Assembly: GCF_004027225.2 (NCBI RefSeq) | Contig: NC_044291.2 | Span: forward strand, 12,243,979 to 12,307,978 | Direction of reading: 5' to 3' | Length of the DNA stretch: 64,000 bases | Source: Strigops habroptila | Taxonomy: Eukaryota; Chordata; Aves; Psittaciformes; Psittacidae | Part shown: in pieces, positions 1-11,664 of the stretch | Layout: each line of letters begins with the position of its first letter | How positions within the stretch are numbered: position 1 is the first letter of the stretch | Notes under the pieces: generated by a model | Database searches by the model: none | What the model was told of the DNA's origin: nothing | What the model saw: the letters and a program-made list of their open reading frames with translations, nothing else | Position numbers and translations under genes: made by a program

Positions 1-2915
1 AAGCAAAAAGGGAGGTGCAAGGTCTGAACAGACCCATTTTATCACAGTTCATCAGAGCACTTCCCCGGTTCATCCAGCAGCGCCTCAGAAACCTGCCTCA
101 CGGCTTCCTTCCAGCAGCAGCTCACAAACACAGAGAGGAGCCCAGGGCTTACTAGAGGCTGCCCAACTGAAGCAGAAACCATTGGGATGAGCAGGTCTGT
201 CTCAAACCAGCAAGGTCTCCTACAGCCTGGCCTACACCCAGACACAGTCCATTTCACTGGGCTACTCGAGAACATGCTCAGCTTTAGACAATAAGCTTTG
301 TGCTGAACAGGGACCAGCCTGTTCACCCCTTTGCAGTATACCCTGAAGATCACCCAGCTAACGTTGGATCCTGGAGATGGGAATTCTGAGAGCAAATGCA
401 GACCCACCTGCACCTGAGGGCTAAACAGTCATCTACGGGGAAGTTAAACATGAGGAAGATTTATCTGCACATGTTCTGAAGCAAAAGGGTTACAGCACAT
501 AAAATGCTTGTTCACCACATTTTTGTAGGAGGATTTTCAAATCCCTTACCTTGTGGGCAATCTCCATCCATCCCTTGGTGCCTTGCTACACTCATGATGC
601 AGGTCTGGACCATCCTCTTTCAGGACCCCATTGCTGTATGGCACTTTGCTCTCTTCAGGTAGCTCAGAGCACGAGGAGTTTCACTGGCACGCAGCTCTGC
701 TCAGCGCATGTGTCGCGGCTTGCAGATACGCTCAGTGACTCTGAACGCTGGCCTAATGCAACAGACAGCCTTGTGTTCTGCAACGGGCCCTCCACACGTG
801 TCCCACCTGCAGATGTGTCTGTGCTTTCCTCTTGAGATCCTGTTTATTCTAGTTTTTCACTGTTGTTCTCAAGGGTGCTGGCCTGAATTGTTTCTGGCAG
901 GTCTGGAAGGTCTTGTGAGAGATCCAGCCTCTCATCAGCCTGACAGAGAAGAGAGGGCAGCGGTGACCCTGCTGACAGCAGGGAGGTTGAGGTTTCATTC
1001 TCTGTGCATTCCTCTTCCAGCAAGGGAAGCAGTTTTTGAGGAACACATGGTTCTCTTTTGGGTGCTGAATCCTCCCCAGGCGCTTCTTCCTGCTGCTCTT
1101 CTGGGGCTATTGCTTGTTAGTCTTCATAGGCTGCCTGCCTTTTTAGATGAGAATAGATCCACCAGCAGCCAAGAAGTGCCAGTGCTCCAGGTATGGCATA
1201 TGGGATGAAATTCCACAAGTGTAAAGACATTTTAGAGAGCCTCAGCAATTGTATCTAGAAGGAGAAACAGAAAACATGTCACAATAGTCACAGGGAAAGG
1301 AACAGGAAGACTCAAGTTTCATAAATGCCTTGAGGTACTTCTAGTAGCAGGAACAGGCTTGTTTTCCAGCTGCTCTTTAAATTCACATCTCTGCTCTACC
1401 AGCAGACCACACAAGATTCTTACCTATGACCAGGGATCTCTGGACATTTCTCACCGTTATAGTCACCAGTTTCACCTTTCTTCCCCTTTACACTCAGAAC
1501 AATTTCACCTTCTTTCTTCTGCCTCCCCATTGCAGGCCAGTCCTACACTCAGGGACAGCATCCAGCACTGCAGTTTCTCCACCAGCAGGCTGGGTTCACA
1601 GCACAGCTGGACCACAGGTACCCCAAGGCGCAGCCTTGATGCTCTGCAGGTCTCCCCAGTTCTCCACTTGAAAGGCAGCATCCCATTTCCGAGGGCTCCA
1701 CAGGCTGACAACACATGCTTCTCTAGAACATAACTCCTCACTGAAGGGGAAGGGCTTGGCACATGTTCTCCCCCACAGCGTTGCAGGAGGCTGGTGTGCA
1801 GGCACACGACACAAGTCTGCAGTTCAGTAGGAGCCCAACAGCAACACGCAGCTCCTCTGGTTACTTTTACACGCACAGTGGAGAAATTCCTCAACAAAGA
1901 GCCACTACAGCCTGAGGAAGCAAGTGTCTCCCAATGACCACATGTCCCTCTACAAGATTTCACAGTAGTGAAGGTGGGAAATATGCTGTAACACCCTTAG
2001 AAGAGTGGTATGGATCTAGCAAAAGCAGCCACAATAGAGAAACCACTCCTTAGGAAACCAGCTCCGAAGCCTGTTCTACATGAAATTTAGTACGTTGGCA
2101 GCTGCTCCTCCTCTGACTTTCTAGTGTTGAAAGCTGTCTCTTTTACTTGAGAAAGCGTGTGAACCCTTTCCCGCCTGGACTCATGACCCAGTCACACTCC
2201 CCATCCACACGCCTCCCCTGGGCTATGTGAGGCAGGGGAGGCAGGGCTGACAGGCCTTTTCTTTTCCTTCAGGAAAGCCTACAGCTGGCACACAGAGCTA
2301 GACAGTTCCCCACATCCCCAAACCAGCCCCTTGCTGCAAAGTACTCTCAGTTGCTGTCTTCACTGGGCAGAAATTCAAGCAAAACACCACGTGTCTGACA
2401 ATGCTTACACACAACAGGCTTTTCTCCAAATGGGCCCCAAGACCTCTGCCAATGAGCAACAAAGAGAAAGATTGTTCTCAGGAGACAGCAAAGTCCTAGA
2501 AATGGGACCCACCCCCTGGAAAAGAGTATGAGCTGGTTCCTCTTTACAAGTAGACATTTCTCAGACAAGACAATTCCTCAGACAAGACAAGGCAGCCTAT
2601 TGACTGTGCTTAGTCTGTCTCCGGCAGAAAAACACTTTTGCTACCAGAGCAAGCGTTCTGAGCACGGCTTCCAGATACCACTCTCCTTTGGGCCTCAATT
2701 TTCACCAGCAGCTGATTCCATTCCAGCTAAGGGACAAAACCATGCCTCCCTCAGACTCAAACTGAGCATCCAAGACTCAGGAAATTTCATATTCACCCCA
2801 GATTCCTCACCTCCTCCAGCCACTCCCTCCTACCCCACAGGAGCAAACACACAACCTCATCCCAGCTAGCCTGGACACCAGCCTGGCTTCCCCACTGCCT
2901 GTTGCAGAGTCACAA
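1..2915. other. no recognisable gene or repeat
   Basis: I found no homology I can name in this stretch. Open frames of up to about 165 codons occur on both strands, but they overlap one another, lack conserved motifs and look like chance frames in sequence of moderate GC. It could be intron or intergenic DNA of a neighbouring gene. Confidence 0.5.
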
Positions 2916-2917
2916 AG

Positions 2918-3112
2918 TCATAGAATGGTTTGGGTTGGGAGGGACCTTAAAGCTCATCCAGTTCCAACCCCTGCCACAGGCAGGGACACCTTCCACTAGA
3001 GCAGGTTGCTCCAAGTCCCTGTGTCCAACCTGGCCTTGAACACTGCCAGGGATGGGGCAGCCACAGCTTCTCCAGGCAACTGTCTGTGCCAGCATGTAAC
3101 TACCCTCAATGT
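2918..3112 (-). repeat. CR1 LINE 3' end fragment
   Basis: Read on the minus strand this is the standard CR1 3' terminus: the end of the reverse transcriptase frame (loss of detail after the 'VFKARLDT' equivalent), then the tail with 'GGTCCC' and the final 'ATTCTATGA'-like end at about 2,925. Only the last ~190 bases are present, the usual 5' truncation of CR1. Confidence 0.9.
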
Positions 3113-3291
3113 GAGGAATATCTTCCTAATATGAAATGAAATTAAAAGAAATAGATGAAATTAAATCCTGTTTCCACTTGGAACCATTGTGTGTACTTAA
3201 AAATGATTCTGTAGCTGAAAAAACATCTGACATTTCAGGCAAATAACAGGCTCATCATTATTTGACTAATGGTCAGTGCAGGGATTAGAGT

Positions 3292-3440
3292 GGAATAGCA
3301 TAGCATAGCATAGCACAGTACAGCACAGCACAGCAGAGCTGTGGATAGGACATCTGGATAGGATACGATAGGATAGCACAGCATAGCATAGCATAGCATA
3401 GCACAGCACAGCAGAGCAGAGCATAGGACAGACCAGCATG
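3292..3440. repeat. pentanucleotide microsatellite (ATAGC/ACAGC)n
   Basis: Two blocks of degenerate five-base units (ATAGC, ACAGC, AGAGC, and a GGATA variant in the middle) run for about 150 bases. The array abuts the 3' end of a minus-strand CR1 fragment, so it may have grown from the CR1 tail repeat (inference). Confidence 0.9.
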
Positions 3441-3720
3441 GAATAGAATAGTTCATTGAGGAGGGACCTACAACCACCATCTCGTCCAACTGCCTGACTA
3501 ATTCAGGGCTGACCAAAAGTTAAAGCATTGTCCAAATGCCTCTTCAACTCCGACAGGCTTGGGGCATCAACCACCTCTCTAGGAAGCCTGTGCCACTCTC
3601 TGAACATCCTCTCTGTGAAGAAATGCTTCCTTCTATTGTGTGAGCCTTCCCTGACTCTCCTGTCCCTGAATCCCAGGGAGAAGAGATCAGCACCTCCCTG
3701 GGGTTTTAGTTCCTGACAAC
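3441..3720 (-). repeat. CR1 LINE fragment, C-terminal ORF2 remnant
   Basis: The minus strand encodes the end of CR1 ORF2, with the recognisable phrase 'FFTERMFREWHRLPREVVDA' followed by 'PSLSELKRHLD'. It belongs to a different subfamily from the 2.9 kb fragment because the 3' tail differs. It is 5' truncated and non-functional. Confidence 0.85.
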
Positions 3721-4276
3721 ACTTCTTTTTCTCTTTGTTTACCAGCATGTGTATAAACTCAAACCAGTGTTCATAAATAAATGTTAGCATTCATTTAGCC
3801 TTGTGGATTCCCTGGCATGCCTGGATTACATTTCTAAGTAGCATCTTGCCATAAGGTGACATAGATGTCTCAAAAAAAAACCTGAAAAAAAAGGAAAAAC
3901 TCTGGAATCAGAGGGAAGACACAGTTAGAACTAATTAAAGCAAATGAAAGGCAGAGCAAAAGCATCCCCTTCGTGTCTCCTCTGACTGTACCTGGTTTGG
4001 GTTGTGGGTAGCCATAGGGAGGGTGAAAGCCTCACATCTGTCTTTACAAGTGTTCTCTCTCCCACTGTAAAAGCACTGCAGCCTCAGGTGCTTCTTGTGT
4101 CAGAGGCACACTCAGTGTGATTCTTAAAGCCAACTCACATCTGGTCTGAAGTAGGGGGGTTTGGGTTTTGGTTTTGTTTTAATACATGTATTTCTGTATG
4201 TGTTTCAGAGCAGAACCTGGATCTTAGAGTGGTGGGAATATGTCCCTAGAAAGCTTGCCAGTTATTGCTGCACAGT
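3721..4276. other. no recognisable gene
   Basis: AT-rich sequence with short A and T runs. I see no repeat or coding signal that I can name. Confidence 0.4.
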
Positions 4277-4325
4277 TGTCCTGGGTTCAGCTCTAACAGT
4301 TCTTTTTCTCCTTCTTAGCAGCCAA
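4277..4325 (+). repeat. LTR 5' stub, related to the 56 kb provirus LTR
   Basis: About 50 bases starting TGTCCTGGGTTCAGC and ending near CTTCTTAGCAGC match the first 50 bases of the LTR at 56,062 with few differences. Homology then stops, so this is a truncated solo-LTR end rather than a whole element. Confidence 0.6.
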
Positions 4326-5445
4326 CTTCAAATGAGTTCAGATTTTTTTATAAAGGATGCACAAAAGCTTTGATTATTTCTTCATTGTCTCACATTTTGG
4401 TGTTTGGTTTTTGTTGTTTTGTTTTGTTGGGGGTTTTTTGGTTTGGTTTGTTTTTTCCCCAATTCTTCTGCAGTATTACCTTAGGGTTATATGAAACCTT
4501 CATGGAGTGTTGTTCCTACTGCCCTGAGAGCGGAGTATCTGGAGGCGAACTCACCCACCAGCCGGCAGTGCGGATCATCGGGGCCCAGGTTCTGGGGAGA
4601 CGCTGGCTCAGGCGGGTCGGCTGTGTCTCATCTGGCTTGCGAAACTGCCACCAGGATCCGCAAGTGGCCCGTGCCCGCTGCAGCGAGAGGCTGGGATGCA
4701 AAGTAGAGAATTATAAGGGTGTCCCAGACACACTGGGGAACCCCAAACATGGTTTTACACAGGGCTCTCATACCCTTCAAACGGTTACGTACTACACACT
4801 TGGCCTAAGCACTAGCACCCTCACTACCAATTACTAGTCCTATTCAAACTCTGCCAGGCACTAATGCTATTTCTGCTGCAGTCCTGCTCTTGTCTATTGA
4901 TCCAGATGTCCCTGGAGCCAGTCCTGCAAGAGATACTGATTAATGGTGTGCGGGGCAGTGGGAGGGGTTCAAAGACATGCTGGAGGGGCTGGGATTCTGC
5001 CGTTATTTCTGTTGTGCTGCAATATTCCTTCTCCTTTATAGACAGCTCTAAGATACCATAAAGAAAAAAAAGTCCTAGGTTCCAGGGCTGGGCTGAAGCT
5101 TCCAATAAATATCTATTATCTCATCACATTACAGTGTACATATACACACACACATATATAAATAAAAGAATGTTAATACTTTAAAGACTGGTTTATCTAA
5201 TAGTTAGGGGGGAGAGAATTTTCATAACAAGTCCCGTGGGTCCCACCAACCAGGGTCCCAAATACCTTATAGATAGGCTCAACAAATACCTTTGTACCTT
5301 ATAGACAGACTCAACAAACCGCCTATGCTAGCTGTTCTAATACCAGAATGGACACTGTAAGTCTGATGACTCTTGCGAGGATTCTGTGCAACTGACTCAA
5401 TCCAGGCATCTCATCCTGGGTTTCTTTTTGGGCTGGTAGGAGACT
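4326..5445. other. unrecognised; mixed GC island and AT-rich sequence
   Basis: A GC-rich stretch (about 4,500-4,720) sits in AT-rich surroundings that include a short CA/TA microsatellite near 5,140-5,165. The GC-rich part could be an old LTR or leader, but I see no motif that settles it. Confidence 0.35.
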
Positions 5446-5645
5446 CAGGGGAACATCATGTGAAACAGCCTGAAGCAAGCACTGATGTTCCCTCCCTCAG
5501 TCAGCTGGGAGACACACTGCCTTCCTGCAGTGTCATTTCTCTGCTGAGAGACAGAGTTAAGGCTAAAAATCAACTTCTCTTAGAATCACAGAATCATTTA
5601 ATTTGGAAAAGACCCTTGAGAACATCGAATCCAACCATTAACCTG
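5446..5645 (-). repeat. stray fragment of the OR upstream cassette plus CR1 tail
   Basis: On the minus strand this matches the outer edge of the olfactory-receptor upstream cassette at about 60,390-60,560: a CR1-type tail, then the phrase with 'TCTGTCTCTCAGCAGAGAAATG', then the 'GAGGGAGGGAACATCAGTGC' segment. No receptor lies next to it, so it is an isolated piece of the duplicated family 20 kb from the nearest receptor copy. Confidence 0.7.
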
Positions 5646-6612
5646 TCAGAAGCAAGTCCACACGCTGACCATGAGAACATCCCTGGTGGGATACCTTGTT
5701 TGGATGGTCACCAACAGCAACAGAGACTTTAAGTCAAATTTTAGATCCTACCATAATTTCACTATTTTCTATTCTATTCTGTTTGTTGTTAAACATTCTG
5801 CTACACATTAGAGCATGGAAATCAGCTGGACAAGTTACGTTATTGCAGAAACCTCCTCGTACAGATAATGGTACTTAAACACATTTAACAAACTCTTAAC
5901 AACTGAGTAAACCAACCAAAAATGTCCCTCAATTTGTCACTGGAATTCAGCACTACTCTGTTTGTAGGCACAGAGGCAAGAGGTGACCACACCACTCTGT
6001 GAGAAAGATGGATTGAGGGAGACCCTTGTTGCTGTTTCTCCTAGAACACAGGGGAGTAGGGAATGAACTACTACTTTTAATAACAAAAATACATTCCAAT
6101 TACCATGGAAAATATGGAACAAGATGCTAAAGCCCAACAGGTTTTATCAGGAAGAACAACAATGAACTAAAAATTCCCTCCTTTCCCAGCCCATGGATAG
6201 TTTCCTCAATAATTGACAAGTGCACGTGACACAGCAAGTGATCTGTGTGTCTACTGCACATGGAGATGAACAATTCCTTTTGGTGTTAGATCTGTATAGT
6301 CAGATTTATTTCCAAATCAACTCAACTATGTACCAAGGAAACAGGCAGGCAGTTTTCAACTGTATCTGCAGTGCCCTGCTAGGACCTGCACAGCTGGGGA
6401 CTCCAGAAATAGCTGGGACTTCTTCCCCCAAGAAATCCACCCCTGACAGGAAGGAAACACACACTCTGCTCTGTGACACCAGGGGTCACTGCTTCAGCTG
6501 AGCTCTAATCGCTTTTCAGAAATCACACAAACCCACTGTGCATTCAGCACACCAGGAGCTTTTATCAAAACCTGATCTCCCCGGAACACTTCAGTTGTAG
6601 AGGCACTAAATA
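5646..6612. other. no recognisable gene
   Basis: AT-rich sequence without a coding frame or repeat that I recognise. Confidence 0.4.
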
Positions 6613-6895
6613 TTTATGTACCTGATTGGAAGGGACCTTAAAGCTCATCCAGTTCCAACCCCTGCCACAGGCAGGGACACCTTCCACTAGAGCAGGTTGC
6701 TCCAAGCCCCTGTGTCCAACCTGGCCTTGAACACTGGCAGGGATGGGACAGCCACAGCTTCTCTGGGCACCCTGTACCAGTGTCCCACCACCCTCACAGG
6801 GAAGAACTTCTGCCTGAGATCTCATCTCATCTCCCCTCTCTGACAGGTTAAAGCTGTTCCCCCTTGTCCCGTCCCCACAGGCCCTTGTTCTCCCC
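6613..6895 (-). repeat. CR1 LINE 3' end fragment
   Basis: Minus-strand CR1 3' terminus, from the ORF2 C-terminal region ('GFNLSE..', 'EVLPCEGG') to the tail at about 6,620. The last 'ATTCTATG' units are missing or decayed. Confidence 0.9.
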
Positions 6896-7348
6896 ACAAG
6901 AAATGAACGGAGATCCCAGGATTTAAGGCAGCCAGAGCATTCGGCTGCTGGCTCAGCCAGCGGAACTTGCACACCGAGTCCAAAGCAGTGACTCTGGTGA
7001 AGTCACTTGAGGTGTTCTTGGGAAATCCTAAAACACCCAAAGAACGCGATCGCCACCCACCTTGTTCCACGCTTGTGTGTCCACAGGCATCAGTGGCACC
7101 AAGACACCAAGACAGGAACCACCAGGGGAGCTGCTGTTGCCTCTTCCACTGGTAGCTTGTGTTCCATGGGGCAGTTGTCATCTCCTGGTGCCTCCCATGG
7201 CGGGTTCCGTGGGGTTCCATGGCCTCGCACACTTGAACATGGGGTGTTCCAGAATCAGCCATCCCTGTGGTCCCCATGGTCATTGTGATGCCTGTGTCCC
7301 CATGTGCCCCACCATGTCCCCATGGTCCTCATGTCCCCCTGTCCCCAG
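6896..7348 (+). other. GC-rich intron-like sequence upstream of the orphan exon
   Basis: Sequence with repeated 'TCCCCATGG' and 'GTCCCCATG' units, ending in a pyrimidine-rich tract and AG at 7,347-7,348. It looks like an intron of a GC-rich avian gene carrying a short minisatellite. It lies directly between a CR1 and a provirus. Confidence 0.45.
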
Positions 7349-7486
7349 CACATCCCCGTGGTCACCGTACGGTGGCAGATGGCCCTGTACCGCGAGACAG
7401 CCGACAAGGCCGAGGGCTCAGACAGCCCCGAGCAGATCAACCGGAGGGTGCAGGAAGTGTCGGCCATGATCTACCTCCTCGAGCAG
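7349..7486 (+). pseudogene. orphan exon, ryanodine-receptor-like (RYR1-like)
   Basis: The sequence shows one 138-base, 46-codon open segment bounded by an acceptor (CCTGTCCCCAG) and a donor (CAG|GTCGGG), both phase 0. Its peptide begins HIPVVTVRWQMALYRE and ends near RRVQEVSAMIYLLEQ. From knowledge of the family, a 'VRWQMALYR ... RRVQEVSA ... L-(E/D)Q' segment lies in the large cytoplasmic region of ryanodine receptors, the sarcoplasmic/endoplasmic reticulum calcium-release channels, and RYR1 is the closest that I recall. I see no neighbouring RyR exon: the downstream intron ends after about 45 bases at a provirus, and CR1 lies upstream. It is therefore probably a captured or duplicated exon and not part of a working gene here, although the frame is undamaged. 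The identification rests on recall and has not been confirmed by search. Confidence 0.6.
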
Positions 7487-7841
7487 GTCGGGGGTCCTGG
7501 GGAGTGCCCGGGTGCTCCTGGGAGCTGTTACTGAATAGAGAGAGACTGAGTAAATGACATGCATAAATTAGGTTTAAAGAAAGAAAATTCAGACACATAT
7601 TCCTGATGAAAAGGCTGTGGAGGCTCGAGTTTTTATGTTACAGAAAGCAGCTACTGAGCTGGATATACCAGAGGAAGTGGAGGATACACCCCACAAGTTT
7701 GGGCTGCTGCAGCACTGAGATGATCACGAAATCCAGAAGCAGGAACTATTCATCTGAAACCAAACATCAGACTGGTAAGACAGAAACAATACCCTAGAAA
7801 ACTGGAAGCAAGGAAAGGACTAGAGCCTCTAACAGAAAAAT

Positions 7842-8785
7842 TTGTCAAATACTTTGGCACAAGAATGGACTGTATTTGTATTTCACATGGTAACAACCAT
7901 TCTGGAACAGAAAAGCACTCATTGGCTTTCCCCAAGCAGGCTGCTAAAATATCAGGCTGTGCTTTTAGAACAAGAGGACGTAGAATTGAAAGTAACTGAC
8001 CTTTTGAATCCAGCAGTGGTTTTGACAACCGATCCAGAAGCAGGAGAGCTGACTCACAACTGTTTACAGACTATTGAGCAGGTGTATTCCAGTCGTACTG
8101 ACCTGCAAGATACATCCCTGAAGGATGTGGACTACAAACTGTTTGTGGATGGGAGCAGCTTTATGAAAATGGAAACTGGAAAGCAGGATACGCTGTGGTA
8201 ACCAAACATAATAGAGGCTAAAGCCCTGCATCCCCCCCAACACATCAGCACAGAAAGCTGAGCTGATGGTGCTACTGAGACTTCTGGAATTGTCAGAAAG
8301 TCAACATTTGCTTTTAAGGCACATCAGTTTGATAACACTCCAGTGAATACTGGTGATCACGTTGCTGACAAAGCAGCTGAAGAAGCTGTGGGTGGGGACC
8401 TTTCATTAATATTGCCTCATAAGTATCAGTGCTTGGATAAGGAAGTTCCAAGTTATCAAACAGAGGATGGGAAATTACCTAGTCTATTAGGAGCCAAGAA
8501 GCATGATGAAGGATGGTGGGTTACACCAAACAGGCAAGTAATAATTGCCCAGCCTCTTAGGAGAAGAAAACCACCAGGCAACTCATGAGGGAACAGAACC
8601 AGTGACTGAGGCTTTAAAGCTCCAAGTTCTGAGTATGCAAATGGCTGGAATCATAAAAGTGTTATAAAGAAGTGTGAACCTTGTTTACCATGCTAAGAGA
8701 CCCCCATCTGGAACAACAAAGGCAATTGTCCAGGAGACTATTGGCAAGTGGACTTTACAGAATTGCCACAGCATAACAGGCTCAG

Positions 8786-8820
<35 letters not shown>

Positions 8821-9424
8821 TATGTAGGTACTAATAAATACATTTTCTGGTTGTCCGGAGGCTTTCCCTTGTCACCCCAATATGGCTTGTGAAGTAGTAA
8901 AACACATTCTGAATCAGATAGTGCCCCCATATGGTGTACCAGCAGGCTTGTCCTTGGACAGAGGTCCGCATTTTGTTGCAGAAGTAGTTAGGAAGGTGGG
9001 AAAGTGTTTGGGAATCAGGTGGGATCTGCATACCCTATATAGACCTCAGGCTAGTGGGAAAGTGGAACGTATGAATCAGACACTCAAGTTACAATTGAGC
9101 AAAATATGTCAAGAAACTTGTTTAACTTGGTTACAAGCCCTACCAATTGCTCTGTTGAGGATACAAATACAGCTGGGAAAAAATCATGTGAGTCCATATG
9201 AACCAATGCATGGGCGGCCTTACAAACTGCCGTTTGTTCCCGGTGATATGTCTTTGCAGGGAAAACAGGATCTCAGGCAACACCTGCTGGCACTGGGTAA
9301 AACTCTTAGCTCTGGTAATATCGTGGTAGGACATAACCCAGAGTGTATCTGGACAATGCAACTCCCGATTAACGGACCCCAAACTGGCTATTGGAATGCT
9401 CCAGAAGGGAAAGGGTGGTATTGA
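7842..9424 (+). pseudogene. ERV class I pol remnant: RT connection, RNase H, integrase
   Basis: Pieces in different frames cover the end of reverse transcriptase, RNase H ('LFVDGSSF' near 8,140 and 'ADKAAEEA' near 8,365) and integrase. In integrase the first core aspartate lies in 'WQVDFTELPQ' (about 8,748), the second in 'LSLDRGPHF' (about 8,957) and the glutamate in 'ASGKVERMNQ' (about 9,066). The integrase core is interrupted by a (TA)n microsatellite at 8,789-8,818 with further loss beside it. The motif spacing and C-terminal region fit gammaretrovirus-type elements. It is inactive. Confidence 0.75.
8789..8818. repeat. (TA)n microsatellite inside the integrase remnant
   Basis: About 15 uninterrupted TA units replace coding sequence just after the first catalytic aspartate of the class I ERV integrase. 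Confidence 0.95.
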
Positions 9425-9871
9425 TTGCGTAATAATACTGCTAGAAAGGCCCCTTCCCCCAGGATGGACTGGAAAATGTACTTTGGGTGTTGTACTCCCA
9501 GGTGCTATACAGGCATTACAGATTGAGGTATCCAGCCTACCCCAGGTAACACTGCAGAACCATATGGCTCTTGGCACATACACAGACCAGAGGGGCAGAA
9601 TATCCACAGATCTGGCAGAAATCTGGAAGCAAACTAAAGTATTATAGCCAGCTGCTAAAGATACTACCTGGGGATTTGAAGAATTATAGCATGGACTTAC
9701 TTCTTGGCTACCAAATTGCATATTCTTAGAAAACTTGTTTGTGGTCATTATAGTAATAATTTGTGTCTCTATCCTTGCATGTATCATGATTCAATTTTGT
9801 AGTTGCTGGTCATGATAGCGTATTAGAATCAAACACGGGTAAAGGGTATAAAATGAGACTTACTAATACGT
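9425..9871 (+). pseudogene. ERV class I envelope remnant
   Basis: A short frame contains 'PPGWTGKCTLG', which resembles a surface/transmembrane boundary region of gammaretrovirus-like envelopes. About 250 bases further on, a hydrophobic stretch ('FVVIIVIICVSILACIMI') followed by a stop near 9,815 looks like the membrane anchor. The two parts are too close together for a complete gene, so most of env is deleted. Confidence 0.5.
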
Positions 9872-9884
9872 AGAGAGAAAGGAA

Positions 9885-10369
9885 TGTTCGGCTGATGGGG
9901 GAAGCAACATCATGGGACTAACAACAACTAAGGAGACAGTAAATAACACCAAGGATGCCAGGCTTCAAGGTAGCAGAGTGGTGCCCAGTGTGGAGCAAGA
10001 CTGGAACAGAACAGAAGCAAGGACATACCAGCTGCTAACTCAGCACTAGGACCTTGCAAGCATGCGCAAGCACTGAGGCCATTCAGTAAACACAGTGAGG
10101 AAGACTATCAGCAACCACCAGAGACCCCACTCAGCAAGAAAGTGCATGCGTAATTAGGATACAAATATTATAATTAGTTCCGAGGAAAAGCTATAAATAT
10201 GCATGAGTATGCTAAATATACAGCTCCTGTCGGCAAGTGTTGTGTGCACTCACCTTTGCAAAGCTATTCACGTGTGCACCCAGCGCTGCAATAAAGAATG
10301 CTGCGTTCTGAAACTCCCACTTGCTGAGCGAACGGCTGCTGGTGCTGAGTTCCCGGCTGGCTTTAAACA
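9885..10369 (+). repeat. 3' LTR of the class I ERV
   Basis: The LTR starts with TG directly after a purine run (9,872-9,884) and ends with CA at a point I place at 10,369, the less certain border. It contains a TATA-like 'GCTATAAATATG' near 10,189 and a polyadenylation signal AATAAAG near 10,290. No second LTR is seen. Confidence 0.6.
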
Positions 10370-10599
10370 CCGATCCTGTCCTGGCCCCTTTGCTGTGGCA
10401 GCAGGGGCTGGACGTTTGCACTCTTGGAGCTCAGCTCTTTGTATGGGCACAGAGCTGGAAGCAGCATTATTTGGCTGAGGAAGTGCAGCTCCCGAGTGTT
10501 GCTGGGGCTGGGGCAGTGCTTGCCAAGGGCAGGGGAGGCCCAGCAACAGCTTTCTGTCTTCGTGCTGTTGCGCTGGGAGCACAGGGGCTCCTGTGGGCA

Positions 10600-11160
10600 T
10601 TGCCACAGTCCAGATACTGCAGGTGCAGCCAGAGCCCACCAGCTCCTTCCCACATTCTGGAATGCCTGGCAGGTGATTGCAGGCATCAGCTGTACCTGCC
10701 AGGGCCTCCTCCTTCTTACACAATGGACAATGCTCTTCCTAGAGCCTTGCCAGAGCCCCAATTTCCTCTCTTGTCTGCCAGAATTCCTGGTGGGCATAAC
10801 TTAGTCCGTGAGCGACACTGCTGCCTTCTACATAGCCTGGAGGGCTTCCATTGCTGGAACCCAAGAGTTCACATGGTGCCTTCTGGAATGCCCGGCACAG
10901 GGATCACTAGAACCTGCCAGGACCTGCCACCTTTTGCAATGCCCGGTGGGCTTCTGGGCTGTGCCTGCGCCTGCCAGGGCCTTTGTCACCTTCCAGAATG
11001 CATTGCCAGAGCCCAGCAGAAAACTGGAGCCTCCCGCAATGCACGGCGCTGGCCTGGGCTTTGCCAGGGACACCTCCTGCCTTGCACAATGCCCGGTGGG
11101 CTTCCATGCACGTTGCCGGAGCCAGGCAGGTCCCCTTGTGCTGAGCTCCCAGTGACAGCA
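10600..11160. repeat. degenerate GC-rich minisatellite, family M (first locus)
   Basis: Imperfect units of roughly 55-75 bases recur, each with phrases like 'CCTGCCAGGGCCTTTG', 'TTCTGGAATGCC' and 'CCCGGTGGGCTTC'. The same phrases make up the array at 49.9-50.8 kb. The long open frames here (up to 320 codons, in several overlapping frames) follow from the GC-rich repeat and show no protein motif. Confidence 0.75.
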
Positions 11161-11164
11161 CCAG

Positions 11165-11660
11165 CAGCTGCACTGCCCAGGGGCTGCTCCTGCCCTCACA
11201 CCTTCTCAGCACCTCTCACACCAGCAGCTCCTGCACACACAAGGCTCCTGCTTCACCCCCAGCACCTCTGCAGGCAGAGCTGAGCTCCAACCACATGAAT
11301 AAGCCCAGGGCTGCCTCCTCACCTCTCCCCTGCTCCTCCAGCTGGGATGGCACCAGCACGTCTCCTGACAGCTTCTCCTCCCTTTAGAGCACGCACCCAC
11401 AATGTGTTTCAAGCAAACACTAAAGTAGGATTGAAAAGTCAAAGAACACATACCTGGATGCGCAGGGCAGCCAGGGGAGATGCAGCCTCCTGACGGAGGG
11501 GTCTCCTCTGCACTGGTTACTGCAGGGCTCTCGCTCCTTAAATAGCCCACGGTCACCGGGGGGCGGGGGGGGAGGGCCGTCACAATGGGCATCTCCACAG
11601 CGACCACCACGGCTTTGTGATGGCGGCAGCATCGTGCCCATGGCCACTGGGCACTCAGGG
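11165..11660 (-). promoter_or_regulatory. promoter/first-exon-like module X, copy X1
   Basis: The minus strand carries a TATA-like CTATTTAAGGAGCGAGAG (about 11,540-11,557), then about 90 bases later a splice-donor-like CCAG|GTATGT near 11,450. The 11,165-11,345 part matches the sequence downstream of the donor in copy X2 (21,700-21,900). This copy has lost the ~200-base upstream part found in X2 and X3. A CR1-type tail in plus orientation abuts its right side (about 11,665-11,720). Confidence 0.6.
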
Positions 11661-11664
11661 GTTG

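Larger units (their letters stand above)
7536..10369 (+). mobile_element. decayed class I (gammaretrovirus-like) endogenous retrovirus, 5' truncated
   Basis: The element holds, in order, a reverse transcriptase/RNase H remnant, integrase, a short envelope remnant, a polypurine tract (about 9,872-9,884) and a 3' LTR. Gag, protease and the 5' LTR are absent. The left edge lies within 50 bases of the donor site of the orphan exon. Multiple stops and frameshifts show that it is inactive. Confidence 0.8.

Noticed and set aside
3292-3440. Possible CRISPR-like or satellite array
   Set aside because: Units are five bases without spacers; it is a simple microsatellite.
7487-7535. Continuation of the orphan exon past the donor
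   Set aside because: The frame stays open for about 16 codons, but the glycine/proline-rich sequence looks intronic and ends at the provirus border.
10321-11283. 320-codon open frame
   Set aside because: Same minisatellite family and overlapping open frames on both strands; no motif.
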